Positions 8,400 through 15,417 of a DNA stretch of 24,052 nucleotides are shown piece after piece. Position 1 is the stretch's first letter. Every line of letters begins with the position of its first letter. This DNA is from Crocinitomicaceae bacterium (GTDB taxonomy: Bacteria; Bacteroidota; Bacteroidia; Flavobacteriales_D; Crocinitomicaceae). The position numbers were made by a program, and so were the translations under genes. Location: assembly GCA_023264075.1 (NCBI GenBank), contig JALQTG010000239.1, positions 1 to 24,052 on the forward strand. The letters are read 5' to 3'. The notes under the pieces are model-generated. The model saw nothing but the letters and a program-made list of their open reading frames with translations, ran no database searches and was not told where the DNA came from.

Positions 8400-8474
8400 C
8401 TAGAAAACAACACAGCATACCGACTGTTCCTTCGTAGAAGAATAATAAAGCCAATATGAATTGATGTGTTGCAT
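8400..8474 (-). CDS. Putative aromatic-rich leader peptide of phhA
   Basis: A 24-codon ORF runs from an ATG at 8474 to TAG at 8400, in a different frame from phhA. It encodes MQHINSYWLYYSSTKEQ, then seven more residues ending in Phe. Tyr7, Trp8, Tyr10 and Tyr11 are clustered, unusual for random sequence of this length. It lies between a near-consensus promoter (8480-8509) and an intrinsic terminator (8345-8372), the position of a leader peptide in amino-acid attenuators. A 6-bp hairpin (8428-8442) begins at the second of the paired Tyr codons. A copy of part of the terminator's 3' arm (8420-8425) follows. The start has no Shine-Dalgarno sequence and would sit almost at the 5' end of the RNA. 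Translation is not proven. Confidence 0.5.
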   Translation of the reverse strand: MQHINSYWLYYSSTKEQSVCCVVF

Positions 8475-8479
8475 GATGT

Positions 8480-8509
8480 CAAATGTAATAGAAATCAGTG
8501 AAAAAGCAA
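8480..8509 (-). promoter_or_regulatory. Promoter of the phhA leader
   Basis: On the minus strand a TTG (8509-8507), a 19-base spacer and TACATTTG (8487-8480) match the Bacteroidota promoter TTG-N17-23-TAnnTTTG at both elements. Transcription would start about 4-6 bases later, at or just before the leader ATG at 8474. It is the best promoter match I found in the window. Confidence 0.65.
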
Positions 8510-8525
8510 TAATTTAGTTTAATTA

Positions 8526-8542
8526 AATCCTAATTAAGGATT
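8526..8542. repeat. Inverted repeat in the phhA/ppiD-like divergent region
   Basis: AATCCT-AATTA-AGGATT, a perfect 6-bp inverted repeat with a 5-base spacer, lies just upstream of the phhA promoter at 8480-8509. It could be an operator for either divergent gene. Confidence 0.35.
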
Positions 8543-8550
8543 GCGAGTTT

Positions 8551-8593
8551 TGGGTTGTAAGAACACGTAACCCATAAACTGCAACCCTACAAC
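8551..8593. repeat. Overlapping inverted repeats upstream of the PpiD-like gene
   Basis: TGGGTT (8551-8556) pairs with AACCCA (8569-8574). Alternatively GGGTTG (8552-8557) pairs with CAACCC (8582-8587), and GTTGTA (8554-8559) with TACAAC (8588-8593). One left arm thus has three possible partners. Whether this region is transcribed is unknown. Confidence 0.35.
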
Positions 8594-8669
8594 AATCATT
8601 AATTTACACCTATCCTTTTTAATATTAATACATATCACTATATTCGCACCCTTAAAGAAAAATGTAAAA

Positions 8670-10868
8670 ATGGCATTAATAGGAAAAATACGCGAAAAAT
8701 CGTGGTTACTGATTGCAGTAGTAGGTATCGCAATGATTGCATTCATCCTTCCGGAAATTAACTTTAACGGAGGAGCTCAGGTTGATGAGTATGGTATTGG
8801 TACCATCAATGGTGAAATGCTGGACGATAAAGAATATGATAATCTTTTGCAGAATGCGCGTTACCAAACGTATCAGAATAAGATGCAGCAAAACAACGGG
8901 CAACCTGTTCCGTTAGATGAAAATGATGAGCAAAACGCCATGGCGCAAGCTTGGAGCGCTGCTTTAGCAAATCATATTTTGAAGCAAGAATATGCTAAAA
9001 TTGGTTTAATCGTAGATGATGTCGAATTAGAAAACATCTTGTATGGTCAAGAAGACTTTACGCCTTCGTTTTTTTCGATGAACTTTCTTGATTCTGTTAC
9101 CGGTGAATTCAGCCCTACGCAGTTGCGACAGTACATGGAAAACATGGAGCAGTCGACAGACCCAGCGGCAGCAGAACAGCTAACAACTACGCTCCGTGTG
9201 ATTCGTCAAAATCGCGTAGAGGAAAAATACAATACTCTTCTTTCTAAAGGTGTTCACGCGACTTCACTCGAAGGGAAAAATGAATATATCGCGCAAAAAG
9301 AAGTTAAAAACGTGACTTACGTATACCAGAACTTCACGCGTGTTCCTCAAGACGTTATTTCAGAGGTGACAGATGAAGAAGTTATGACATACTACGAGGC
9401 GCACAAGCATGAAAAGAAATACGAGCAGAAGCCATATAGAAAGGTGAATTATTTTACGATTCCTGTTACTCCAAGTGATGAGGATACGGCACGCGTTATG
9501 GATCAGCTGTCAAACTTGATTCCTGCATTTAAAAGCACAACTACTGACTCTGCGTTTGTTTTCCAGAACAGTGAAGTAAAAGAATTTTCTTCAACGGTGG
9601 CTCATCCACAAGGAACAATGTCAGCAAATCAAACCCAGTTTGGATACTATCCTCCGAGCCTGGCAGCTAAGCTTGAAGGAGCTGAAGTAGGAACGGTTGT
9701 AGGTCCTTATGCGAATGGTCCTTACCTGGCAATTTCAAAAATTGTTGAATGGAAAGATGAGGTATATGCTACAGTTCGACACATTTTGCTTTCTGCCTCA
9801 GATGATGCCGCGTTTGATGCCGCTCAAAGAAAAGCAGACAGTATTGTTGGTGTTATCCGCGCGAATAAAAATTTCGAAGAAATGGTAACATTATTTAGTG
9901 AAGATCCAGGATCAAAAAATACGGGCGGTAAATATGAAGATTTCGCAAAAGGCGCGATGGTGCCAACTTTTAATGATTTTTCGTTTGACAAACCTATTGG
10001 TTCATTAGGCACGGTTAAAACAAGCTACGGTATTCACATTATCGAAGTGTTAGACAGAAAAACGTTACAGCGTCCTGTGCTTGCAACAGTTGCAAAAACA
10101 ATTTCGACTACAAAGGCATCTATTGACAACATTGCAGCAGCTGCATCATCTCTTATATACGATTTAGATGAGCTCATGACCGAAAAAACAGTGGAAGAAA
10201 AAACACAAATTTTTGACACGTTTGCGGTTGACAATGGATATGTCATTCGTTCATTAACGTTCAACACTGATAACCCAAAGGCAAGTGGATTCGGTCAAAT
10301 GGCGGAAGGTCGTCTATTGCGTCTCGCTTTCGAAGAAGGCACTGAAGAAGGGGTGATTTCACCTTCTCCAATAAAAGATAATGAACAAGTGGTGATTGCA
10401 TACCTTGCAGAAATCAACGAAACGAAGGAGCCAAGCTATCAAGCTGCAGAAGCTCGTATGCGTGCGGAAGTAAGAAAAGAGAAGCAGGCACAATACTTAA
10501 TCGATCAAATGGTTGGTCAAACAGACTTACAGGCTTTATCGACGAGCATCGGCGCGCAATACCAAACCGAAGGAATTACTTTCGGGGCGAGTAATGTTGC
10601 TGTAGGAAGAGAGCCAATTCTAGTAGGCACTGCTTTTTCAGGGTTGAAGGATGGCCAAACGTCTATTCCAATAAAAGGAACAAACGGTGTGTTTGTTTTG
10701 CGGGTAGATAGTACTGTAGAGGCTCCTGAAACGACTGATTACTCAACGGAGCAAACGCAACTGGCAAGTCAATCGGCTTCTACTGTATTACAACGCTATA
10801 GAAATTCATTGATTCAAAGTTCAGAGGTAATTGATAACCGTAAACTAAGATCTTTCGGAATTAGATAA
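8670..10868 (+). CDS. PpiD/SurA-like peptidyl-prolyl isomerase, membrane-anchored
   Basis: A periplasmic folding factor for exported and outer-membrane proteins. The N-terminus is short and basic (MALIGKIREK), followed by one membrane segment at about residues 11-30 (WLLIAVVGIAMIAFILP), giving an inner-membrane anchor with the rest in the periplasm, as in PpiD. Residues about 35-360 form the SurA_N-like chaperone part, rich in charged helices. A parvulin domain spans about 369-462: it starts VRHILLSAS, has the family's GSKNTGGKYEDF and FNDFSF segments, and ends YGIHIIEVLDR. The remaining 270 residues probably form a second, degenerate isomerase-like or helical domain. The length of 732 fits the long Bacteroidota version of PpiD. 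The upstream TATATTCG at 8639-8646 is an imperfect -7 box. It converges on the helicase gene across a shared terminator. Confidence 0.87.
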   Translation: MALIGKIREKSWLLIAVVGIAMIAFILPEINFNGGAQVDEYGIGTINGEMLDDKEYDNLLQNARYQTYQNKMQQNNGQPVPLDENDEQNAMAQAWSAALANHILKQEYAKIGLIVDDVELENILYGQEDFTPSFFSMNFLDSVTGEFSPTQLRQYMENMEQSTDPAAAEQLTTTLRVIRQNRVEEKYNTLLSKGVHATSLEGKNEYIAQKEVKNVTYVYQNFTRVPQDVISEVTDEEVMTYYEAHKHEKKYEQKPYRKVNYFTIPVTPSDEDTARVMDQLSNLIPAFKSTTTDSAFVFQNSEVKEFSSTVAHPQGTMSANQTQFGYYPPSLAAKLEGAEVGTVVGPYANGPYLAISKIVEWKDEVYATVRHILLSASDDAAFDAAQRKADSIVGVIRANKNFEEMVTLFSEDPGSKNTGGKYEDFAKGAMVPTFNDFSFDKPIGSLGTVKTSYGIHIIEVLDRKTLQRPVLATVAKTISTTKASIDNIAAAASSLIYDLDELMTEKTVEEKTQIFDTFAVDNGYVIRSLTFNTDNPKASGFGQMAEGRLLRLAFEEGTEEGVISPSPIKDNEQVVIAYLAEINETKEPSYQAAEARMRAEVRKEKQAQYLIDQMVGQTDLQALSTSIGAQYQTEGITFGASNVAVGREPILVGTAFSGLKDGQTSIPIKGTNGVFVLRVDSTVEAPETTDYSTEQTQLASQSASTVLQRYRNSLIQSSEVIDNRKLRSFGIR

Positions 10869-10910
10869 TCCACACCCTCTATTGGGATGGTATAATATGA
10901 CACAACTATT

Positions 10911-10944
10911 AAAAAAGCTCTTTCAAATTGAAAGAGCTTTTTTT
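10911..10944. terminator. Bidirectional terminator between the PpiD-like and helicase genes
   Basis: GCTCTTTCAA (10917-10926), A, TTGAAAGAGC (10928-10937) is a near-perfect palindrome, flanked by A6 on the left and T7 on the right, so it can work on both strands. It lies between the two converging stop codons. Confidence 0.9.
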
Positions 10945-10957
10945 GAGTGTAACCCGA

Positions 10958-12265
10958 CTAGTTTGACCGGGCAATTTTAAGCTTCTGTCCTTTCACTTTA
11001 TGGTTGCGCAATTCTCTTAATAAGGAATCGATATCCTTCGAACAAATTGCAACATACGACGCATAATCAAGAACGGTGATAACTCCAACATCTTCTTTGC
11101 CCAACTTTCCTTTCTGACAAATGAAACCAAGTAAGTCGATTTTATTAATTTTATTCTTCTTTCCTGCACTGAAATATAACGTATTCCATTTTGGTAAAGC
11201 ATAGCTTAAACTCGTTTTAAGCTCAAATAGACTTAATTTCGGTAGGTCAAATTTTGGGTAATCTTCTCGAAAAACATATGCATTACCATCGGCTGCCATG
11301 CGTGCAGTTCTTCCATTTCTGTGAATAAATGCATCCTCTTTATCAGGTAACTGAAAATGAACGATGTGCTTCACTTCTGGAATGTCTAATCCTCTTGAAC
11401 CCAAATCCGTACACACCAATACTGGACAACTCTGATTTCTAAATTTGATAAGTGCTCGTTCCCGTTCATCCTGTTCCATCCCACCATGATAAGGAGTTAC
11501 TGCCATCCCATTATCTGCACAAAACGCCGCAATATGGTCAACGTCTTCTCGAAAATTGCAAAACACAATAGTTGGAGCATGATTAAACTGGGTAATTAAA
11601 TGACGCAGTGTTGTTAATTTATCCTGCTCAGTGAATACTTCATAGAACCGAATATCGGGTTGCTTTTCTTTCTTGAGTTGATCCAAATAAACAGGGTTTT
11701 TCAACCGAATAAACGAAGGGAATTCATCAATGCGCGTCGCTGAGCCATAGAATGACTTTTTCAACCTATCCATTTGACCTATTATATATTCAATTTCAGT
11801 ATGAAAGCCTAATTCTAAGCATTTATCAAACTCATCCACCACAAAAAATGATGTCCCTTTCAACACTAAATTTCTACGGTTCAAATGGTCTGATATTCTT
11901 CCGGGTGTACCAACAATCACTGTAGGATGTGCTGCTAGATTATTCACTTCGGTTTTCACCGAGTGACCACCATAACAGGCGGTTATTGAAAAGTCTGTCT
12001 TCAAGGATTTAAAAACAGTTTCAATTTGCACCGCTAATTCACGCGTCGGTGAGAGTATAATTGCCTGTATTCCTCTTGAAAAGGCATCTTTCCCTGTTAG
12101 CAACTCAACCAGTGGTAAAAGAAAAGCGAGTGTTTTCCCTGAACCCGTTGGAGAATATAGCACCACTTCTTCAAAGGAAGGATAATGCTCCAACGCATCT
12201 TGTTGAATGGGTGTTAAATCCGTAATCCCAAGTGGAGCAAGCAATTGTTTTAATGTATTTCGCAT
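10958..12265 (-). CDS. DEAD-box RNA helicase, DbpA-like
   Basis: An ATP-dependent RNA-unwinding enzyme, probably acting in ribosome assembly. Motifs (numbered from the ATG at 12265): Q motif LTPIQ (17-21), Walker A SPTGSGKT with K44, PTRELAVQ (73-80), TPGR (120-123), motif II D144-E-F-D147, motif III S175-A-T177, the CTDLGSRGLDIPEV segment, and motif VI HRNGRTAR. The last 75 residues or so (after KWNTLYFSAGKKNKI) resemble the DbpA RNA-binding domain, which in E. coli DbpA recognises hairpin 92 of 23S rRNA. Motif II reads DEFD instead of DEAD; I recall this in related proteins of this phylum, so it is probably a subfamily trait, not damage. A TTG two codons upstream is a poorer start than the ATG. 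It ends at a bidirectional terminator. Confidence 0.92.
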   Translation of the reverse strand: MRNTLKQLLAPLGITDLTPIQQDALEHYPSFEEVVLYSPTGSGKTLAFLLPLVELLTGKDAFSRGIQAIILSPTRELAVQIETVFKSLKTDFSITACYGGHSVKTEVNNLAAHPTVIVGTPGRISDHLNRRNLVLKGTSFFVVDEFDKCLELGFHTEIEYIIGQMDRLKKSFYGSATRIDEFPSFIRLKNPVYLDQLKKEKQPDIRFYEVFTEQDKLTTLRHLITQFNHAPTIVFCNFREDVDHIAAFCADNGMAVTPYHGGMEQDERERALIKFRNQSCPVLVCTDLGSRGLDIPEVKHIVHFQLPDKEDAFIHRNGRTARMAADGNAYVFREDYPKFDLPKLSLFELKTSLSYALPKWNTLYFSAGKKNKINKIDLLGFICQKGKLGKEDVGVITVLDYASYVAICSKDIDSLLRELRNHKVKGQKLKIARSN

Positions 12266-12268
12266 GAA

Positions 12269-12276
12269 CAAAGGTA
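12269..12276 (-). promoter_or_regulatory. Candidate -7 box abutting the helicase start codon
   Basis: TACCTTTG on the minus strand matches TAnnTTTG and ends 3 bases before the ATG at 12265, which would give a leaderless mRNA. No TTG lies at the expected distance upstream, so the match may be chance. Confidence 0.3.
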
Positions 12277-12378
12277 ATCAATGTATTAGATAAATTCGTC
12301 GCACTCCCAAAAGACACTTTAACGCTTTTCGGGTATTCACGCACTTCCCGATCTGTGAAACAAAACATATTTTTTTCG

Positions 12379-12386
12379 TATTTTTG
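12379..12386 (+). promoter_or_regulatory. Candidate -7 box for the 12400-16208 gene group
   Basis: TATTTTTG matches TAnnTTTG and ends 13 bases before the ATG at 12400. No -33 TTG is visible at 17-23 bases upstream. It is the only promoter-like box seen for the small exported protein and the receptor behind it. Confidence 0.35.
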
Positions 12387-12399
12387 AAATTGAAATGCC

Positions 12400-12936
12400 A
12401 TGATGCGAACGTTAGCCTCCATATTTTTACTTGCCTTATTTACGGTTCCGTTCTTTTTCGGTCCCAAGTGGTTAAGTATGGAACGCCGGCAAATTCAAAA
12501 GCATGTGCGCAATCAAATCTTACCAACGCTGGATGAATCAGAATTAATCTCCTTCACTGTTTTGTACATGGATTCCGCCCTGTTTTTCGATTGGGAGCAC
12601 GCAAAAGAATTTGAATTTCAAGGGAAAATGTATGACATTGTCCAACGCAATACACATGAAGATTCCATCACTTACTTGGTATGGCAAGATGATAAAGAAA
12701 CAGCCGTTAATCTGAGAATCAAACGGCTCACAAATAGTGTTTTCAACCTATCACATGACAGCCAACATCATCAAGTCTCTTTTCAATTATTAATCAAGTC
12801 TTTATACCTAGAAGACAGCAGTACTCAGCTATACAGCTTCTTTTTTAAGCCATCTCGAAAATGGAATCATACCTATCAAGGTCTTCCTCATTGTGGGTTT
12901 TGCATAACGCCATTTACCCCCCCGCAAAACGTATAG
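12400..12936 (+). CDS. Small exported or membrane-anchored protein upstream of a TonB receptor
   Basis: I do not recognise a named family. The 178-residue protein starts with a hydrophobic segment (about residues 4-20, TLASIFLLALFTVPFFF) that is either a signal peptide or an anchor. The body is polar with a beta-rich look (FFDWEHAKEFEFQGKMYDI). Possible metal-binding residues cluster late: H119, H123, H124, then H157 and the segment H164-C165-G-F-C168, before a proline-containing tail ending TPPQNV. Bacteroidota often encode small exported proteins with a PP-containing C-terminus just before TonB-dependent receptors for metal or heme; this looks like one, from memory only. The receptor gene starts 72 bases downstream on the same strand, so they are probably co-expressed. 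A second ATG at 12403 is an equally possible start. Confidence 0.75.
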   Translation: MMRTLASIFLLALFTVPFFFGPKWLSMERRQIQKHVRNQILPTLDESELISFTVLYMDSALFFDWEHAKEFEFQGKMYDIVQRNTHEDSITYLVWQDDKETAVNLRIKRLTNSVFNLSHDSQHHQVSFQLLIKSLYLEDSSTQLYSFFFKPSRKWNHTYQGLPHCGFCITPFTPPQNV

Positions 12937-13008
12937 TTTACCTTCTACATAGCTACAACCCTGAGAGGTTGGGCAAAAGAATTAATTAACTATACATATG
13001 TCATTCAC

Positions 13009-15417
13009 ATGAAATTACTATACATGGTGATAGCGCATGTCTTCATTCAACAAGCTGCTGCCCAAACTATAAAAATCCTTGATGCTCAGAATCAACAACC
13101 ACTGGACATGGTTCATATTGGAGCCAAAGGAGCGAAATTTAGTACCAATACGAATTCCAATGGGTTATGCGATATCAGTGCTTTGAGCGCATATGACACC
13201 CTTGTTGTCGAGCTTTTCGGATACGAAACCCAGTACATTTCTCAGCAAGAAATTACTGCCCTCGAAAATATTATTTATTTAACGAGTGCTGTTTTCAACC
13301 AAGATGAATTCGTAATATTAGCAACGCGTTGGCGGCAATCCAAAAAGAATATTCCGCAGCGCGTAACAGCAATCTCGAAAAAAGAAGTGCGCTTGAACAA
13401 TCCGCAAACGGCTGCCGATTTACTTTCGGTTTCGGGTGAAGTGTTTATACAAAAGAGTCAACAGGGAGGAGGGTCTCCAATGATTCGCGGTTTCGCAACC
13501 AATCGCTTACTATATACCGTTGACGGGGTGCGTATGAACACGGCTATTTTTCGAGGGGGAAACATCCAAAATGTGATTTCCCTTGATCCCTTAGCCATGG
13601 AGAATGTTGAGGTCCTTTTTGGACCTGGTGCAGTGATTTACGGAAGCGACGCCATTGGAGGAGTAATGGGGTTTCAAACATTAATACCTGAGCTTTCTTC
13701 GACTAAAGATGAGTTCGTTACAGGTAGCGCCATGATGCGTCATAGTTCTGCAAACAATGAATTGTCAGGGCATGTTGACGTGAATGTAGGATGGAAAAAA
13801 TGGGCAGTGCTCACGAGTTTTTCACACAATAAATTCGACGACTTACGCATGGGTGCAAATGGCCCTGAATCTTACCTCAAGCCCTTTTATGTACAACGCG
13901 TAGACAGCGTGGATCAGGTAGTTACGAATAACGACCCTCGCAAGCAGGTTTCAACTGGTTACAGTCAACTCAACCTCATGCAAAAAATCCGTTTCAAACC
14001 GAATAAAAAATGGGATGTAGAATATGGTTTCCACTACTCAGAAACATCCGAGTACGCGCGTTATGATCGGCTGATTGAAACCTCTTCCAACGGTCTGCCA
14101 AGAAGTGCTGTTTGGAATTATGGCCCTCAAAAATGGATGATGAATAACCTTTCTGTTACGTATTTCGGGGAGAACAAACTCTTCGATTATATGACTGTTC
14201 GATTGGCACAACAGAACTTCGAAGAAAGTAGAATCGATCGTCGGTTTAACCACCATCGTCTTAGAACACAGATGGAACGTGTAGATGCTTATTCTGCTAA
14301 TATTGACTTCGAGAAAAAAGCAGGAAAACATCAGTTTTTCTATGGCGCTGAAGGAGTATTGAATGATGTTACCTCTATTGGAAGCGCTGTGGACATTACA
14401 GACAACACGCCTATTCCTGTTCAAGATAGATATCCCCAATCAACATGGAGCACCTTGTCGGGATATGTAAACTATCAATTCCACGCAACGGAAAAATTGG
14501 TCACTCAAGCGGGGCTGCGTTATTCTAGCTACACTATATCTTCCGATTTCACCCGTCACCTCACCTTTTTTCCCTTCGATTTTACAACCGTGGAAATTAA
14601 TAATGGGGCGCTAAACGGAACACTCGGCTTGACCTATAATCCAAACAAAAAATGGAGCTTGAGTGTGAATACGTCTACTGGTTATCGGGCGCCGAACGTG
14701 GATGATATTGGGAAGATTTTTGACTTCTCCGCAGGCGATATTGTAGTTCCCAATACTGATCTAGAGGTAGAATATGCTTACAGTGCAGAGGCAAGTCTTT
14801 CACGTATTTTTGGGACTACTATGAAAATCGATGTCTCTGGATTTTATACCTATTTAGACAATGCTATGGTTCGTCGTGAATTCACCCTGAATGGACAAGA
14901 CAGTATTCTTTACGACGGTGATTTGAGCAAGGTGTTCGCTATTCAAAATGCAGCTTTTGGAACAGTTTATGGCTTCCACACAAATGTAGAGGTCAACTTG
15001 ACAAAAGGATTTCGTCTCAGTTCTAAATTCAATTATCAATTAGGTATTGAAGAATTGGAAGATGGAACGGTTGCCCGATCGAGACACGTAGCGCCTTGGT
15101 TTGGGATTACCAAGTTTTCGTATTCGAAAAAACAACTGGACCTTCAGCTTTATATGACATACAGCGGTGAAGTAAGCACTGTAAACCTCAATCCTGAAGA
15201 ACAACAAAAACCATTTTTGTATGCGCGTGACGAAAACGGTAATTTATATTCACCAAGCTGGTACACCCTTAATATTAAGGCCATGTATCAGGCAACAGAA
15301 AAGCTGTCCTTCAGCGCTGGTGTTGAAAACATTACTGATCAGCGGTACAGACCATATAGCTCTGGTTTAGCGGCTGCGGGACGAAACTTTATCCTCTCGT
15401 TTATGTTAAAGTTCTAA
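13009..15417 (+). CDS. TonB-dependent outer-membrane receptor, heme-receptor-like
   Basis: A 22-strand barrel-type receptor of the outer membrane, 802 residues, full length. Seen in order: a signal peptide (about 1-18, ending QAAAQ); a carboxypeptidase-regulatory-like domain (about 19-95, TIKILDAQNQQPLDMVHI); a plug (about 119-225) with SPMIRGFATNRLLYTVDGVR and EVLFGPGAVIYGSDAIGGV; and a barrel ending in a terminal aromatic (FILSFMLKF). The plug wording RGFATNR...VDGVRMN resembles hemoglobin/heme receptors of the HmuR type. A YRAPNVDD segment resembles their FRAP box, and VPNTDLEVE takes the place of the NPNL box. I infer heme or another metal complex as ligand, not certain. The next gene overlaps its stop by one base (TAATG), so the two are translationally linked. 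Confidence 0.9.
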   Translation: MKLLYMVIAHVFIQQAAAQTIKILDAQNQQPLDMVHIGAKGAKFSTNTNSNGLCDISALSAYDTLVVELFGYETQYISQQEITALENIIYLTSAVFNQDEFVILATRWRQSKKNIPQRVTAISKKEVRLNNPQTAADLLSVSGEVFIQKSQQGGGSPMIRGFATNRLLYTVDGVRMNTAIFRGGNIQNVISLDPLAMENVEVLFGPGAVIYGSDAIGGVMGFQTLIPELSSTKDEFVTGSAMMRHSSANNELSGHVDVNVGWKKWAVLTSFSHNKFDDLRMGANGPESYLKPFYVQRVDSVDQVVTNNDPRKQVSTGYSQLNLMQKIRFKPNKKWDVEYGFHYSETSEYARYDRLIETSSNGLPRSAVWNYGPQKWMMNNLSVTYFGENKLFDYMTVRLAQQNFEESRIDRRFNHHRLRTQMERVDAYSANIDFEKKAGKHQFFYGAEGVLNDVTSIGSAVDITDNTPIPVQDRYPQSTWSTLSGYVNYQFHATEKLVTQAGLRYSSYTISSDFTRHLTFFPFDFTTVEINNGALNGTLGLTYNPNKKWSLSVNTSTGYRAPNVDDIGKIFDFSAGDIVVPNTDLEVEYAYSAEASLSRIFGTTMKIDVSGFYTYLDNAMVRREFTLNGQDSILYDGDLSKVFAIQNAAFGTVYGFHTNVEVNLTKGFRLSSKFNYQLGIEELEDGTVARSRHVAPWFGITKFSYSKKQLDLQLYMTYSGEVSTVNLNPEEQQKPFLYARDENGNLYSPSWYTLNIKAMYQATEKLSFSAGVENITDQRYRPYSSGLAAAGRNFILSFMLKF

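Noticed and set aside
8335..8454. N-terminal extension of phenylalanine hydroxylase from an upstream in-frame TTG or ATG
   Set aside because: It would be translated through the terminator hairpin, is hydrophobic and unlike the family; the ATG at 8334 gives a normal start.
12956..12971. CAACC-CTGAGA-GGTTG hairpin containing CTGAGA, as in TPP riboswitches
   Set aside because: The other conserved TPP parts (ACCTGA, GGATAATGCC) are absent and the downstream gene is a heme-like receptor; a chance match in a short hairpin.
14038..14439. Long open frame antisense to the TonB receptor gene (133 codons)
   Set aside because: It lies wholly within a clear coding region, has no recognisable domain and no start context; a shadow frame.
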